From the NCBI GenBank assembly GCA_002256485.1, contig NNSG01000003.1:186001-250000 (forward strand): a DNA stretch of 64,000 nt, written 5' to 3'. The notes beneath the pieces are model-generated. The model saw only the letters and a program-made list of their open reading frames with translations, had not been told where the DNA came from and did no database searches. The position numbers were made by a program, and so were the translations under genes. Positions 27,077 to 37,481 of the stretch are shown one piece after another (the stretch's first letter is position 1; every line of letters starts with the position of its first letter). Origin of the DNA: Fidelibacterota bacterium 408169 (GTDB lineage Bacteria; Fidelibacterota; Marinisomatia; Marinisomatales; TCS55).

Positions 27077-27955
27077 TTATTTAATATTTATTGCATCTGC
27101 CATTGTTGTACCAATATCTGCGGGACTTTTTACAACTAGGATTCCTGATGCTTTAAGTGCAGTTACTTTTTCCGCTGCAGTTCCTTTGCCACCGGCAATG
27201 ATAGCTCCGGCATGCCCCATGCGTCGTCCCGGTGGAGCCGTTTGTCCGGCGATAAATGCCACAATTGGTTTTTGTAAATTATTGTCTATGACCCACTGGG
27301 CGGCTTCTTCCTCAGCTGTACCGCCAATTTCACCAATCATGACGATACCTTCCGTTTCATCATCCTCAGCAAAAAGTGATAACATGTCGATAAATGTTGT
27401 CCCAATAATTGGATCACCACCAATACCGACAGATGTGGATTGCCCCAAACCTGCAGCCACAAGTTGATGAACAGCTTCATAGGTCAACGTTCCAGATCTG
27501 GAAATAACTCCAATAGATCCTGGATCATGAATAAAACCGGGCATTATCCCCACTTTGGCTTTACCGGGTGAAATAACACCAGGACAATTAGGTCCTACGA
27601 GTCGGGTTGAAAGATCTTTGATCCTATGGTTCACTTTTACCATGTCTGCTGCTGGAATTCCTTCTGTAATACAGATAACCAAGTTTAATCCTGCTTCAGC
27701 CGCTTCAATAATGGCACTTGCAGCAAAAGCAGGGGGGACAAAAATGACAGATGTGTTACAATCTGTTGTTCTTTTTGCATCTGCGACTGAATTAAAAACG
27801 GGTACTCCTAGCGCTTCTTGGCCACCTTTCCCTGGAGTCACACCTCCAACAAGATTGGTGCCATATTCCTTAATCTGTCTTCCGTGAAAAGATCCTTCAT
27901 TTCCAGTAATGCCTTGAATGATTAAACGTGTATCATCACCAACTAAGACACTCAT
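27077..27955 (-). CDS. sucD: Succinate-CoA ligase, alpha subunit
   Basis: A 292-residue subunit carrying the CoA-binding Rossmann fold and the phosphohistidine of the TCA-cycle enzyme converting succinyl-CoA to succinate with substrate-level phosphorylation. Motifs are '[16 protein letters not shown]' at the start, 'GPNCPGVI' and the catalytic His in 'RMGHAGAI' at about residue 246. Its start overlaps sucC by ATGA (27952-27955). Confidence 0.95.
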   Translation of the reverse strand: MSVLVGDDTRLIIQGITGNEGSFHGRQIKEYGTNLVGGVTPGKGGQEALGVPVFNSVADAKRTTDCNTSVIFVPPAFAASAIIEAAEAGLNLVICITEGIPAADMVKVNHRIKDLSTRLVGPNCPGVISPGKAKVGIMPGFIHDPGSIGVISRSGTLTYEAVHQLVAAGLGQSTSVGIGGDPIIGTTFIDMLSLFAEDDETEGIVMIGEIGGTAEEEAAQWVIDNNLQKPIVAFIAGQTAPPGRRMGHAGAIIAGGKGTAAEKVTALKASGILVVKSPADIGTTMADAINIK

Positions 27956-29124
27956 GCTCCACCTCCCGTTACAGCTGAAACTGCTTTTTCAGCGGCATCA
28001 GCTAAACTGGTTGCAACAAGAAATTCCAAGGACGAATTTTCCAATAATTCAGCTGCTTGTTTTGCATTGGTCCCTTCCAGTCTTACAACAACAGGTATAG
28101 AGACATTTACAGTCTCCATGGCATCAATAACACCTTGAGCAACACGATCACAGCGGACAATACCGCCAAAAATATTAATCAAGATTGATTTTACATTAGA
28201 ATCAGAAAGAATGATCCTAAAACCATTTGCCACTGTTTCTGCATTAGCCACACCACCCACATCCAAAAAATTTGCAGGCTCACCACCGAAGAGTTTAATG
28301 ATATCCATGGTTCCCATGGCCAAGCCGGCACCATTGACCATACAACCAACATTTCCGTCTAATTTGATATAATTTAAATGATATTTTCCAGCTTCCAATT
28401 CAGCAGGGTCTTCCTCACTTTCATCTTTATAATCCAGCAGTTCTTTATGGCGAAACAATCCATTATCATCGAAATTCATTTTTGCATCCAAAGCCATGAC
28501 ATTATCAGCACTTGTGACAACAAGAGGATTGATTTCCAAAAGAGAGCAATCGTGATCTATATAAACATTCCAGACAGCTAAAAATATTTCAACAGCTGAA
28601 TCAATTTGCTCACCAGTCATATCCAAGGCAATCGCAAGATTTCGAGCTTGGTTTTCAGTAAGGCCCTCATCTGGATTAACCCATTCCTTAATAATCTTTT
28701 CAGGCGTTTCAGCGGCTACTTTTTCAATTTCCACACCGCCTTCTGTTGATACCATAAAAACGTATTTTCGTTTAGCTCTGTCCAGCACAATACCGGCATA
28801 TAATTCACGAGCGATATCAACACCTGCTTCAATGAGTAGTCGCTGAACTTTTTTACCTTCGGGACCTGTTTGATGAGTCACAAGGTTCATCCCTAAAATT
28901 TCATTAGATAATTTCTTAACCTCATCCTGAGAATGGGCTAATTTTACGCCACCGCCTTTTCCTCGTCCCCCGGCGTGTATTTGTGCCTTTACAACGACTG
29001 TTCTAACATTTAAGTTGTCGTAGGCAGCCAGAGCTTCTTCTAATGAAAAAGCTACCGCTCCTGACGGAACACTCACATTGTTTTGACGAAAGAGTTCTTT
29101 CGCTTGGTATTCGTGAATTTTCAT
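27952..29124 (-). CDS. sucC: Succinate-CoA ligase, beta subunit
   Basis: A 390-residue ATP-grasp subunit that binds nucleotide and activates succinate. It begins '[20 protein letters not shown]' and has '[18 protein letters not shown]' and 'LLEINPLVV'; '[10 protein letters not shown]' near the C-terminus is also diagnostic. Nucleotide preference (ATP or GTP) is not resolved. It forms one unit with sucD and ndk. Confidence 0.95.
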   Translation of the reverse strand: MKIHEYQAKELFRQNNVSVPSGAVAFSLEEALAAYDNLNVRTVVVKAQIHAGGRGKGGGVKLAHSQDEVKKLSNEILGMNLVTHQTGPEGKKVQRLLIEAGVDIARELYAGIVLDRAKRKYVFMVSTEGGVEIEKVAAETPEKIIKEWVNPDEGLTENQARNLAIALDMTGEQIDSAVEIFLAVWNVYIDHDCSLLEINPLVVTSADNVMALDAKMNFDDNGLFRHKELLDYKDESEEDPAELEAGKYHLNYIKLDGNVGCMVNGAGLAMGTMDIIKLFGGEPANFLDVGGVANAETVANGFRIILSDSNVKSILINIFGGIVRCDRVAQGVIDAMETVNVSIPVVVRLEGTNAKQAAELLENSSLEFLVATSLADAAEKAVSAVTGGGA

Positions 29125-29182
29125 TTAATTTCCATATCTAATTAATCCTAAACACTAAAATAATTATTTTCAGTCTTTATTT

Positions 29183-30127
29183 TTACGCTTTTACTATGGT
29201 TGTTCCTGCTTCACCATTAATTGCTTTCCGGACATTATTAATATTTGTTATGATTGCTTTTTCACCATAATGTTTTAGAAAATATATTGCTGATCTTATC
29301 TTTGGCCACATACTGCCTATTTGAAATTGGCCATCATTTTGATATTGTTTTGCTTCCTCATCCGTCATTTGATGAATTGGTCTTTGATTTGGTGTACTGA
29401 AATCTAAGTACACTTGATCCACATCCGTAATGATATAGTAATCTTGAGCGCGAATTACTCGACCTAACTTTGCAGCAGTTAAATCTTTGTCAATAACTGC
29501 ATCTAATCCTTCCAAGTTGTTATTTTTATCATTAAACACTGGAATTCCACCGCCACCTGCAGCCAAGACAATCGTTCCTGCTTCTACTAATGTACGGATA
29601 CTAATTCCATGCATAATATAATCAGGATCAGGTGAGGGTACGACTCTTCTCCATTCACCTGGTTCCTGTTCCTTGATCGTCCAGTCAAATTTTTTGGACA
29701 TTGCCTCTGCTTCATGCTTTTTAAATCGTTTACCAATAAATTTTGTTGGGTTTTTAATAGCTGGATCATCTTCATGAACTCTAACTTGGGTAATGATTGT
29801 AACAACTTCACGGTCTACATTTTCTTTTCGAAGAGCATTTTGAAATGATTGCTGGATCATATATCCAATTGTACCTTGAGTTCCTGCAACACAGACACCT
29901 AAAGGTAAAGGTGGAACTTCTTTGTGAGTCAGATCCATTCGCAAAAGTTCGTCTCCAACTTGAGGACCGTTTCCGTGGGTCAAACATAGATTATAACCAT
30001 GACGAACAAATTCCATTATTTCAAATAAACTCTCTCTGGTGTGAGTGAATTGATCTTTAATTGTACCTGCTTCTCCTTTGGGTGAAAGAGCATTTCCGCC
30101 TAAGGCGATAATAGCAATTTTATTCAT
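29183..30127 (-). CDS. arcC: Carbamate kinase
   Basis: A 314-residue amino-acid-kinase-fold enzyme interconverting carbamoyl phosphate plus ADP with carbamate plus ATP. It starts 'MNKIAIIALGGNALSPKGE' and contains 'LTHGNGPQVGDELLR' and 'GGGGIPVF', plus the 'DVDQVYLDF' nucleotide site. Its start overlaps the upstream GTPase-like gene by one base. No arginine deiminase or ornithine carbamoyltransferase is in the window, so the source of carbamoyl phosphate is unclear. Confidence 0.9.
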   Translation of the reverse strand: MNKIAIIALGGNALSPKGEAGTIKDQFTHTRESLFEIMEFVRHGYNLCLTHGNGPQVGDELLRMDLTHKEVPPLPLGVCVAGTQGTIGYMIQQSFQNALRKENVDREVVTIITQVRVHEDDPAIKNPTKFIGKRFKKHEAEAMSKKFDWTIKEQEPGEWRRVVPSPDPDYIMHGISIRTLVEAGTIVLAAGGGGIPVFNDKNNNLEGLDAVIDKDLTAAKLGRVIRAQDYYIITDVDQVYLDFSTPNQRPIHQMTDEEAKQYQNDGQFQIGSMWPKIRSAIYFLKHYGEKAIITNINNVRKAINGEAGTTIVKA

Positions 30128-31440
30128 TATAAATATGATTGTAATACATCTTGAATATTCGGACTCCCTTTTTCCCTGAGTTCGTATGTAACTCGGACGT
30201 TGGGATGAGAAATATCAATAATTCTTCGCAAGTCAATGGGCGTTCCAATGATTACTAAATCGCAATCTGTATTGTTGATCGTATCTTCCAAATCTTTTAC
30301 TTGCTCTTCTCCATAACCCATGGCTGGAAGTAATGCACCGATTTTCGGATATTTTTCAAATGTTTCAATCAATTTACCTTTAAGAAATGGACGTGGATCT
30401 ACTAATTCTGATGCACCAAAATTGTCTGCGGCAACTGTACCAGCGCCGATTTTCATCTCGCCGTGGGTGAGTGTTGGACCATCTTCAACAACCAAGACTC
30501 TTTTTCCGGTAATCATATCCGAGTTTTCTACAGTAATAGGAGAATCTCCTTCAATAATGACAGCGTTAGGATTCATCACTTTAATATTATTTTTTACTGT
30601 TTCAACACCTACAGGGTCAGCAGTGTCAATTTTATTTATGACTATTACATCTGCCATTAGGAGATTTGTTTCCCCAGGGAAATAGGACAATTCATGACCC
30701 GGGCGGTGTGGATCTACAACAACAATTGAAAGATCCGGTTTATAAAAAGGTATGTCATTGTTTCCGCCGTCCCAAAGAATAACATCAGCTTCTTTTTCAG
30801 CTTCTCTAACAATAGCCTCATAGTCAGCTCCTGCAAAAACAACTGTACCTTGAATAATATGGGGTTCGTATTCTTCCATTTCTTCTATGGTGCATTCGTG
30901 TTTTTTCAAATCTTCAATAGATCCAAAACGTTGGACACCTTGTTTGGTTAGATCTCCATACGGCATTGGGTGACGGATTGCAGCAACTTTTTTCCCTGCA
31001 TTTTTTAAAACTTCCGCTACTTTACGTGTGGTTTGACTCTTACCGCATCCGGTCCTAACAGCACATACAGAAATCACCGGTTTAGTAGATGTGATCATTG
31101 TTTGCTCACCACCCAAGAGCTTGAAATGTGCTCCTATGGCTAATACTTTGGATGCTTTATGCATGACCGTTTCGTGTGAAATATCAGAATATGAGAAAAC
31201 CACTTCCTCAATACTATGTTTCTTAATTAATCCTTCAAGTTCACTTTCATCAAAAATCGGAATTCCATCAGGATACAATGGACCTGAAAGAATACTTGGG
31301 TACAATCTTCCTTCTATATCCGGAATTTGTGTTGCTGTAAAAGCAACAACTTGGTATTGATCGTTATTTCTGTAGACAACGTTGAAATTGTGAAAATCGC
31401 GCCCTGCAGCGCCCATGATAAGTGTTTTAATCGGTTTCAT
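30127..31440 (-). CDS. Cyclic 2,3-diphosphoglycerate synthetase-like P-loop protein
   Basis: A 437-residue protein resembling the family annotated as cyclic 2,3-diphosphoglycerate synthetase or 'putative GTPase'. An N-terminal Rossmann-like part ('TLIMGAAGRDFHNFNVVYR') is followed by a P-loop 'VRTGCGKSQTT' (about 128-138), a conserved 'IRHPMPYGDL' and 'VILWDGGNNDIPF', and a possible base-specificity motif 'INKID' typical of GTPases. True cDPG synthesis is known from thermophilic archaea; in a bacterium the name is likely misleading. Close one-base overlap with carbamate kinase implies a shared pathway. Confidence 0.75.
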   Translation of the reverse strand: MKPIKTLIMGAAGRDFHNFNVVYRNNDQYQVVAFTATQIPDIEGRLYPSILSGPLYPDGIPIFDESELEGLIKKHSIEEVVFSYSDISHETVMHKASKVLAIGAHFKLLGGEQTMITSTKPVISVCAVRTGCGKSQTTRKVAEVLKNAGKKVAAIRHPMPYGDLTKQGVQRFGSIEDLKKHECTIEEMEEYEPHIIQGTVVFAGADYEAIVREAEKEADVILWDGGNNDIPFYKPDLSIVVVDPHRPGHELSYFPGETNLLMADVIVINKIDTADPVGVETVKNNIKVMNPNAVIIEGDSPITVENSDMITGKRVLVVEDGPTLTHGEMKIGAGTVAADNFGASELVDPRPFLKGKLIETFEKYPKIGALLPAMGYGEEQVKDLEDTINNTDCDLVIIGTPIDLRRIIDISHPNVRVTYELREKGSPNIQDVLQSYL

Positions 31441-31620
31441 TTTTAATCCTTTTATTAATGTTTTAACTGTAATTATTATTCTGAATAAAATGATTGAATT
31501 CAGCTAAAACCAAAACGTTGTCTATAAAAAAGGATATGTTTAATAAATTTTGTCATTTTTATCTATAAATTTTGATTTCGAATACATTCAACTGAGTATG
31601 CATACTAATCTTGTTTCGGG

Positions 31621-31650
31621 ATTACCACTCTACCAGTTACCAAAAACCAA
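31621..31650 (-). repeat. TGGTAA-type degenerate short repeat after the P5C dehydrogenase stop
   Basis: Read on the - strand, the bases right after the dehydrogenase stop contain repeated TGGTA units, including GTAACTGGT followed by GTGGTAAT. A very similar stretch lies directly after ftsZ (34921-34952). The unit is degenerate and the purpose unknown. Confidence 0.35.
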
Positions 31651-33285
31651 TCATTCTTCATCCATAAAAGGATAACGATAGTTCTTTGGCGGATCAAATG
31701 TTTCTTTTATTGTCCTCATGGAAATCCAGCGAATTAAATTAAACATAGATCCAGCTTTATCATTCGTTCCGGACGCGCGGCTGCCGCCAAAAGGCTGCTG
31801 ACCCACGACTGCTCCAGTTGGTTTATCATTGATATAAAAATTCCCTGCTGCGTGCGTTAGACGTTTGGATGCATCTTCAACTGCTTTTCTATCTTGCCCA
31901 AATACACAACCGGTGAGTGCATAGGGTGATGTTTTATCTACCAAATCCAATGTTTTCTCCCAATCCATTGGTTCATATAAATATATGGTCAAAACAGGCC
32001 CAAAGATTTCTTCACACATGGTTCGAAATTTAGGATTGTCCGTCAAAATGGTTGTTGGTTCAATAAAAAAACCTTTTTCATCATTATACTGTCCACCGGT
32101 GATAATTTCAGCATCATCTGCTTCTTCAGCAAAATCGATAAATTCAGTTATGGAATCAAAAGCGGTCTGGTCAATGACTGCATTCATGAAATTTGAAAAA
32201 TCTTTCGGATCTCCCATTTTGATAGTGCCGACTTCAGCAATATATTTATCTTTTATGTCTTTCCAGACATTGGTGGGAATATATGCCCGAGACATGGCAG
32301 AACATTTTTGACCCTGATACTCAAATGCACCTCGAATCATTGCCGAGACTAATGCATCGATATCAGCTGATTCGTGGGCAATGCAAAAATCTTTGCCACC
32401 CGTTTCACCCACGATCCGGGGATACGTTTTATATGTCTGGATATTTTCACCGATGTGTGACCACATCCCTTGAAAAACCTTTGTTGAACCGGTAAAATGA
32501 ACACCGGCTAGATTTTCATTCTTCATGACAATGGGACCAACTGTTGAACCGGCACCGGGAATAAAATTGATGACGCCATCAGGAAGCCCTGCTTCTTTAA
32601 ATAACTGCATGATAAAATGAGCACTATAAACGGCGCTGGATGCCGGTTTCCAAAGAACCACATTACCCATAAGCGCTGGAGACATAGGAAGGTTTCCAGC
32701 GATAGATGTAAAATTAAATGGTGACACAGCAAAAATGAATCCTTCCAATGACCGATGCTCCAAGCGGTTCCACATTCCGTCCGGGGAATATGTCGGTTGC
32801 TGCTCATATAATTCTTGGGCGTACCAACAATTAAAATTCAAGAAATCAATAAACTCGCACGCAGAATCAATTTCTGCTTGATACACATTTTTACTTTGCC
32901 CCAACATAGTAGCTGCATTGAGTGTTTGCTCTTCATGACGTTGAAGGATGGATGCCATTTTCTTAAATATAGCCGCCCGCATTTCCCAGGGTGTTTTAGA
33001 CCAGAAACTCCAGGTATCCATTGACGCTTCAATAGCCATCTTCACTTCTTTTTCACCTGCTTTATGATAATGACCCAAAATATGCTTGTGGTTGTGAGGC
33101 ATAACCATTTTACCCATATTACCGGTTTTGATTTCCTGTCCACCGATAATGAGAGGAACTTCAATTTCTTGTAATTTTAATTCTTGAATTCGTTTTTTCA
33201 GTGCAATTTTTTCCGGTGAACCGGGAGCATATGAGAGGATTGGTTCATTAACGGGCTTTGGTACGATGGCTTTTGCATTCTGCAT
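31651..33285 (-). CDS. L-glutamate gamma-semialdehyde (P5C) dehydrogenase
   Basis: A 544-residue NAD(P)+-dependent aldehyde dehydrogenase oxidising glutamate semialdehyde/1-pyrroline-5-carboxylate to glutamate, the second step of proline catabolism. The catalytic Cys is at 328 in 'GQKCSAMSRAY' and the general-base Glu at 294 in 'VGETGGKDF'; 'SPFNFTSIAGNLP' and 'FHFTGSTKV'-like 'GVHFTGSTKVFQG' are also typical. The length and N-terminal extension match the stand-alone eukaryote/FCB-type P5CDH rather than bifunctional PutA. No proline dehydrogenase is nearby. It is probably transcribed alone. Confidence 0.9.
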   Translation of the reverse strand: MQNAKAIVPKPVNEPILSYAPGSPEKIALKKRIQELKLQEIEVPLIIGGQEIKTGNMGKMVMPHNHKHILGHYHKAGEKEVKMAIEASMDTWSFWSKTPWEMRAAIFKKMASILQRHEEQTLNAATMLGQSKNVYQAEIDSACEFIDFLNFNCWYAQELYEQQPTYSPDGMWNRLEHRSLEGFIFAVSPFNFTSIAGNLPMSPALMGNVVLWKPASSAVYSAHFIMQLFKEAGLPDGVINFIPGAGSTVGPIVMKNENLAGVHFTGSTKVFQGMWSHIGENIQTYKTYPRIVGETGGKDFCIAHESADIDALVSAMIRGAFEYQGQKCSAMSRAYIPTNVWKDIKDKYIAEVGTIKMGDPKDFSNFMNAVIDQTAFDSITEFIDFAEEADDAEIITGGQYNDEKGFFIEPTTILTDNPKFRTMCEEIFGPVLTIYLYEPMDWEKTLDLVDKTSPYALTGCVFGQDRKAVEDASKRLTHAAGNFYINDKPTGAVVGQQPFGGSRASGTNDKAGSMFNLIRWISMRTIKETFDPPKNYRYPFMDEE

Positions 33286-33426
33286 ATTAGACCTATTGAT
33301 AAAATAATATTATGGAAAATTATAGACTGTAAATTTACCGATATTAGTGTCTGTGAATCAAGGAAGGGAGTAGGTGAATTTATGGTGTATAGAAGATGGG
33401 TGATCATGTATAATACATTCTTCAAT

Positions 33427-34401
33427 TTAATTAATATTCAGACTGTTTATTTCATCTAATAGTTTTTCCATTTCTTTCTTATCCACTGCCGTCACCAACG
33501 ATTGCCGTAAGGAAGACGCATCAGGAAAGCCTTTGATATACCAACCGAACTGCTTGCGCATAAGATTAGTACCAATATGCTCACCTCGAGATTCCAGCAA
33601 AAGATCCAAATGGCGTTTACACATGGCAATGCGTTCCTCAGTACTTGGAACAGGCGGGAAGGAAGTGCCATTTAATAAAGCAGTTATTTGCTTAAAGAAC
33701 CAGGGATTTCCTAGAGAAGCACGCCCTACCATAACAGCATCACAGTTTGTTTCTTCAAACATGCGAACAACATCTTCTGGTTCTTTAATATCACCGTTTC
33801 CAATGACAGGTATTGAAACAGCTTGTTTTAATTCGGTTATCCATTTCCAATTAGCACTGCCTTTGTAACTTTGCTTTGTGGTACGAGGGTGGAGGGTAAT
33901 GGCTTTTACACCAATTTTTTCAAGCCGGGGTCCTGCTTCAATCGCTACGATATTGGACATATCCCATCCGGCTCGCATTTTTACTGTGACAGGCAGTTCA
34001 GGGACAGCTTCTACCACAGCAGATGTAAGATCATCCATCAAGCATAAATCTTTTAACGCTGCTGATCCTGCTCCTTTTTTGGTCACTTTTGGAACAGGAC
34101 AGCCATAGTTGATATCTATAATATCCGGTTGAAATTGATCTGCCACCTTTCGAGCTGCTTTGCTCATGACGTCAGGTGAATCTCCAAATATTTGTATACC
34201 AATAGGACGTTCTTCTTCAGTAAATCGGATCATATCAAGGGTCTTTTCATTTTCCCGAATAATACCGTGGGCGGAGACAAATTCAGAATACACGACACCA
34301 GCACCCATTTCTTTACATAAGATACGAAATGAGTAATCCGTTACACCAGCCATGGGAGCAAGAAGAATAGGGGTTTCAATTTGAATATGACCGATCTTCA
34401 T
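33427..34401 (-). CDS. dusB: tRNA-dihydrouridine synthase (DusB-like)
   Basis: A 324-residue FMN enzyme reducing uridine to dihydrouridine in tRNA. It has '[14 protein letters not shown]' for FMN binding, the catalytic Cys101 in '[15 protein letters not shown]', and 'KMRAGW', '[13 protein letters not shown]' and '[12 protein letters not shown]'. The '[12 protein letters not shown]' block fits the DusB group best. It is divergent from rpmB, with about 130 bases between the starts for both promoters. Confidence 0.92.
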   Translation of the reverse strand: MKIGHIQIETPILLAPMAGVTDYSFRILCKEMGAGVVYSEFVSAHGIIRENEKTLDMIRFTEEERPIGIQIFGDSPDVMSKAARKVADQFQPDIIDINYGCPVPKVTKKGAGSAALKDLCLMDDLTSAVVEAVPELPVTVKMRAGWDMSNIVAIEAGPRLEKIGVKAITLHPRTTKQSYKGSANWKWITELKQAVSIPVIGNGDIKEPEDVVRMFEETNCDAVMVGRASLGNPWFFKQITALLNGTSFPPVPSTEERIAMCKRHLDLLLESRGEHIGTNLMRKQFGWYIKGFPDASSLRQSLVTAVDKKEMEKLLDEINSLNIN

Positions 34402-34530
34402 GGCGGAATTTATAAACGGAGATCATTTACTCAATCTAGGAAAAAAATATCCATCAATTATTATTGGAAAAGCAAGATTAATTCCACTAAATTCGCCGGC
34501 AAAATTATACATAAACAGGAAGAATATATT

Positions 34531-34767
34531 ATGAGTAGAATGTGTGACGTAACCGGGAAAAGACCTATGTATGGGAATAATGTGAGCCACGCTCACAATA
34601 AATCCCGTCGTCGGTTTAATATTAATCTTCAGAAGAAGCGCTTTTGGCTCCCGGATGAAAAACGCTATGTAACCCTGAATGTATCCACGCAAGGCATGCG
34701 CCTGATTGATAAGAAAGGAATTACTAAAGTTGTAAAGGAAATGCGAACGCGTGGTTTAAAAGTATAA
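34531..34767 (+). CDS. rpmB: 50S ribosomal protein L28
   Basis: A 78-residue basic protein starting '[20 protein letters not shown]', followed by '[19 protein letters not shown]'. I chose the ATG at 34531, preceded by aggaag; the frame extends upstream to 34381 but those 50 residues are unrelated to L28. Only one Cys is present, so this is the zinc-free form, unlike L32 in the same window. It ends just before a strong terminator shared with the convergent ftsZ operon. Confidence 0.95.
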   Translation: MSRMCDVTGKRPMYGNNVSHAHNKSRRRFNINLQKKRFWLPDEKRYVTLNVSTQGMRLIDKKGITKVVKEMRTRGLKV

Positions 34768-34787
34768 AAGACTTCATTACCCTCCCT

Positions 34788-34832
34788 AAAAAAGAAAAAC
34801 CCTCTTGTTTTCAGCAGAGGGTTTTCTTTTTT
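34788..34832. terminator. Bidirectional terminator between rpmB and the dcw operon
   Basis: The stem accctct/agagggt encloses a short loop. It is flanked by an A-rich run (aaaaaagaaaaa) before and a T-rich run (ttttctttttt) after, so the structure works on both strands. It can end rpmB (+) and the dcw operon running off ftsZ (-). Confidence 0.9.
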
Positions 34833-34920
34833 AACCTAATCTACCTGATTAGATCAATCCAAGGTTTTCCTATGTTAAATCACCACAAATAACATCTTTG
34901 ATGTGATAATGTGATATACT

Positions 34921-34952
34921 AATTACCAATCACCAGTTACTACTTACCAGTT
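34921..34952 (-). repeat. TGGTAA-type degenerate short repeat after the ftsZ stop
   Basis: On the - strand, immediately after the ftsZ stop, the bases read as repeats of A/C-TGGT-A/G units (AACTGGTAAG, GTAACTGGTG, ATTGGTAATT). A related stretch follows the P5C dehydrogenase gene at 31621-31650. No stem or coding capacity is apparent. Confidence 0.35.
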
Positions 34953-34955
34953 CAA

Positions 34956-36161
34956 CTACTCTTGTTGTCGGCGGATGAATGCGGGTACGTCAAGATCATT
35001 ACCATAGATAACAGGATTTGTATCATCGAAATGGAATTTTGAGGCTGTTGGTTGTGTTAATTCAGGTTGAGTGCCTTCTTGTTCATTCGTCATCTTTTGG
35101 TTAAATAAGGGTACATTTTCCTGCTCTGCCAAAATTCGAGCCTGTTTTTGTTTCGGCCTGATAATAACTTCCCTATCTTCTTTTTCCACTTCTTTAGGTG
35201 CTTTATGATTGAATCCCGTGGCAATGACAGTTACACGTATGTCATCAGACATTCTGGGATCAATAACAGCACCAAAAATGATATTAGCTTCGTTACCGGC
35301 TTCTTCAAAAATGATAGATGTTGCTTCATCCACTTCCATGAGTGTCAAATCAGGGCCGCCTGTAATATTCACTAATACACCTTGAGCACCGCTTATAGAT
35401 GCACTATCCAATAAGGGACTGGAAATGGCCTGCTGAGATGCCAGAACAGCTCGTTCTTCACCAGAAGCAACACCTGTTCCCATAATGGCTTCGCCCATAT
35501 TTTTCATAATGGTTTCCACATCGGCAAAATCCAAATTAATTAGTCCATGGACATTAATTAAATCGGAAATTCCTTTTGCTGCTTGATGCAAGATGGAATC
35601 AGCCAGTTTAAATGCTTCCACCACAGTTGTTTTGTTATCCACAATGGACATGAGTTTCTGGTTTGGAATTGAAATTACCGTATCGCAGGCTTTCCGCAAA
35701 TCAGACAGACCTCCCAGTCCCCGATTCATGCGCTTTGGGCCTTCAAAATTGAAGGGGAGGGTAACAATCCCCACGGTCAGGATCTCAAGTTCGCGAGCCA
35801 TTTGGGCAATACTGGCAGCGGCTCCCGTTCCGGTTCCACCACCCATTCCTCCAGTGATGAATACCATATCGGCTCCGCCAAGTATTTCTGTGATTACTTC
35901 CCGATCGGCTTCGACGGCTTCCCGACCCACATCAGCTTTTGCGCCGGCACCAAGGCCTTTGGTAAGGTTTTTGCCAATTTGGATTTTGTGCTTTGCCGCA
36001 TTGTTTTCCAAGTCTTGGGCATCTGTATTTACAACGATGAAATCAACGCCTTGCATCCCGGCCTGAATCATGCGGTTCACGGCATTTCCGCCGGCTCCGC
36101 CAACGCCAATGACTTTCAGCTTCGCTTTCTGTTCTGCTATACTGTCGAATTCAAATAACAT
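34956..36161 (-). CDS. ftsZ: Cell division protein FtsZ
   Basis: A 401-residue tubulin-like GTPase forming the division ring. It has 'GVGGAGGNAVNRMI' near the N-terminus and the tubulin signature 'GGGTGTGAA'. Its T7 loop is around 'NLDFADVETIM', with the catalytic Asp. After a ~75-residue variable linker it ends 'DLDVPAFIRRQ', the conserved peptide that binds FtsA and other partners. The residue after GTGAA is Ala where Pro is usual. It is the last gene of the dcw operon, 45 bases after ftsA. Confidence 0.96.
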   Translation of the reverse strand: MLFEFDSIAEQKAKLKVIGVGGAGGNAVNRMIQAGMQGVDFIVVNTDAQDLENNAAKHKIQIGKNLTKGLGAGAKADVGREAVEADREVITEILGGADMVFITGGMGGGTGTGAAASIAQMARELEILTVGIVTLPFNFEGPKRMNRGLGGLSDLRKACDTVISIPNQKLMSIVDNKTTVVEAFKLADSILHQAAKGISDLINVHGLINLDFADVETIMKNMGEAIMGTGVASGEERAVLASQQAISSPLLDSASISGAQGVLVNITGGPDLTLMEVDEATSIIFEEAGNEANIIFGAVIDPRMSDDIRVTVIATGFNHKAPKEVEKEDREVIIRPKQKQARILAEQENVPLFNQKMTNEQEGTQPELTQPTASKFHFDDTNPVIYGNDLDVPAFIRRQQE

Positions 36162-36206
36162 AGGGTTACTCCTCTGGTTTGGTGGTTTGGTATCTGTTTT
36201 TCATTC

Positions 36207-37481
36207 TTAATAGAATCCTTTTATCCAGCTCTTCAGCCAGCTAACGGCTCGCTCAAAGGTGGGTTTGATGGGCATCGCTGCCGGTGCCAATTCTTTTTTA
36301 ACGTCCATCCAATGCAATAACCCGATGACTGACGTGTGTTCTGGGTTGGAAGCAACATCAACAGCTCCGCTAATATTTTTTGATATTCCGAGACGAACTC
36401 GCATATTTAATATTTCTTCTGCAAGCGGTACCAAATTTCGCAACTGTGCTCCTCCGCCAGTAAGGACAACGCCATAGGTCAATTTTTCACGGATATCTGC
36501 TCGATGAATTTCTCTGGCAATCCATTGCAATATTTCTTGTGCTCGGGCTTCTACATAACGAGAAAGTTCATGTTCAGAAACTTGTCTGGCGAGCCCGCCA
36601 TTTTTTACCTGTAAGTCAAATTCCAATTCAGTCGAGGACATGGATGCTTTTGCCGATGCATATTTTTTCTTGATTTCTTCCGCTTCTCCAATGCCGACTT
36701 GAAGCATAACAGCAATGTCATTCGTAATGCTATTGGAACCAACTCCCATTACGGCAGAGTGGCGAATTCCATCATTATGATATACTACAACTTCCGTTGT
36801 ATTTCCGCCGATATTGACCAAAGCAACGCCCAATTCTTTTTCATCACTATCCAATGTTGTGAGACATGATGCCAAACCCTGAAACACAAGACCATCAACC
36901 TGAATTCCCAATTCCTCGGTGCAATTGACCAGGTTTTTAGCCGCTGAACTTGGAACGGTAATCAAATGTACTTTTGCTTCCAACCGCCGCCCGGACATTC
37001 CAACCGGATCTTTAATATTATCCATGGTATCAATAACATATTCCTGGGGAAGGACATGCATTATATCTCTGTCCGAAGGGAGAGAAAGAGCCCTGGCCAT
37101 TTCCATAACGCGAAAAACATCATGTTCGGTTATTTCATTTTCCACCGGTAAGGATGAATGTTGGTTCTTTTGAATGGCGATGGCACCTTGGGTATTGATA
37201 CTGCGAATATTTTCACCCGAAATACTGACGACAGCTCTATCCACTTTATGGCCGGACATTAATTCTGCATCTTTGACTGCAGCTTCGATGGAGTCCATCA
37301 GTTTATCTCGATGAATGACTGAACCATTTTTCAATCCAGCAGAAGGGGAACGGCCAATACCCAACAGTTTCATTCCATCTGATTCGTTGGATTTTTCAGC
37401 AACAGCACAGGTAATAAAAGATGAACCAATATCCAACCCAACTCTGATCGTTTGAGACGAATTCATATTAATTCCTTTCAT
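36207..37481 (-). CDS. ftsA: Cell division protein FtsA
   Basis: A 424-residue actin-like protein tethering FtsZ to the membrane. It has 'VGLDIGSSFITCAVAE' (phosphate 1 motif), the SHS2 (1C) subdomain in the first half, 'VNIGGNTTEVVVY' and 'VVLTGGGAQL'. The C-terminal 'RAVSWLKSWIKGFY' is an amphipathic membrane-targeting helix. The ATG at 37481 overlaps the ftsQ stop (ATGA), but an internal ATG at 37466 ('MNSSQTIRVG') has a better placed aaggaa and may be the true start. Confidence 0.95.
   Translation of the reverse strand: MKGINMNSSQTIRVGLDIGSSFITCAVAEKSNESDGMKLLGIGRSPSAGLKNGSVIHRDKLMDSIEAAVKDAELMSGHKVDRAVVSISGENIRSINTQGAIAIQKNQHSSLPVENEITEHDVFRVMEMARALSLPSDRDIMHVLPQEYVIDTMDNIKDPVGMSGRRLEAKVHLITVPSSAAKNLVNCTEELGIQVDGLVFQGLASCLTTLDSDEKELGVALVNIGGNTTEVVVYHNDGIRHSAVMGVGSNSITNDIAVMLQVGIGEAEEIKKKYASAKASMSSTELEFDLQVKNGGLARQVSEHELSRYVEARAQEILQWIAREIHRADIREKLTYGVVLTGGGAQLRNLVPLAEEILNMRVRLGISKNISGAVDVASNPEHTSVIGLLHWMDVKKELAPAAMPIKPTFERAVSWLKSWIKGFY

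Noticed and set aside
33198..33425. 75-codon ORF spanning the P5C dehydrogenase start region
   Set aside because: It overlaps the strongly supported N-terminus of the dehydrogenase in another frame and has no ribosome-binding site or recognisable motif.
35593..36066. 157-codon ORF opposite ftsZ
   Set aside because: It is antisense to the most conserved part of ftsZ, has a Ser/Pro-rich composition typical of shadow frames, and no ribosome-binding site or family match.
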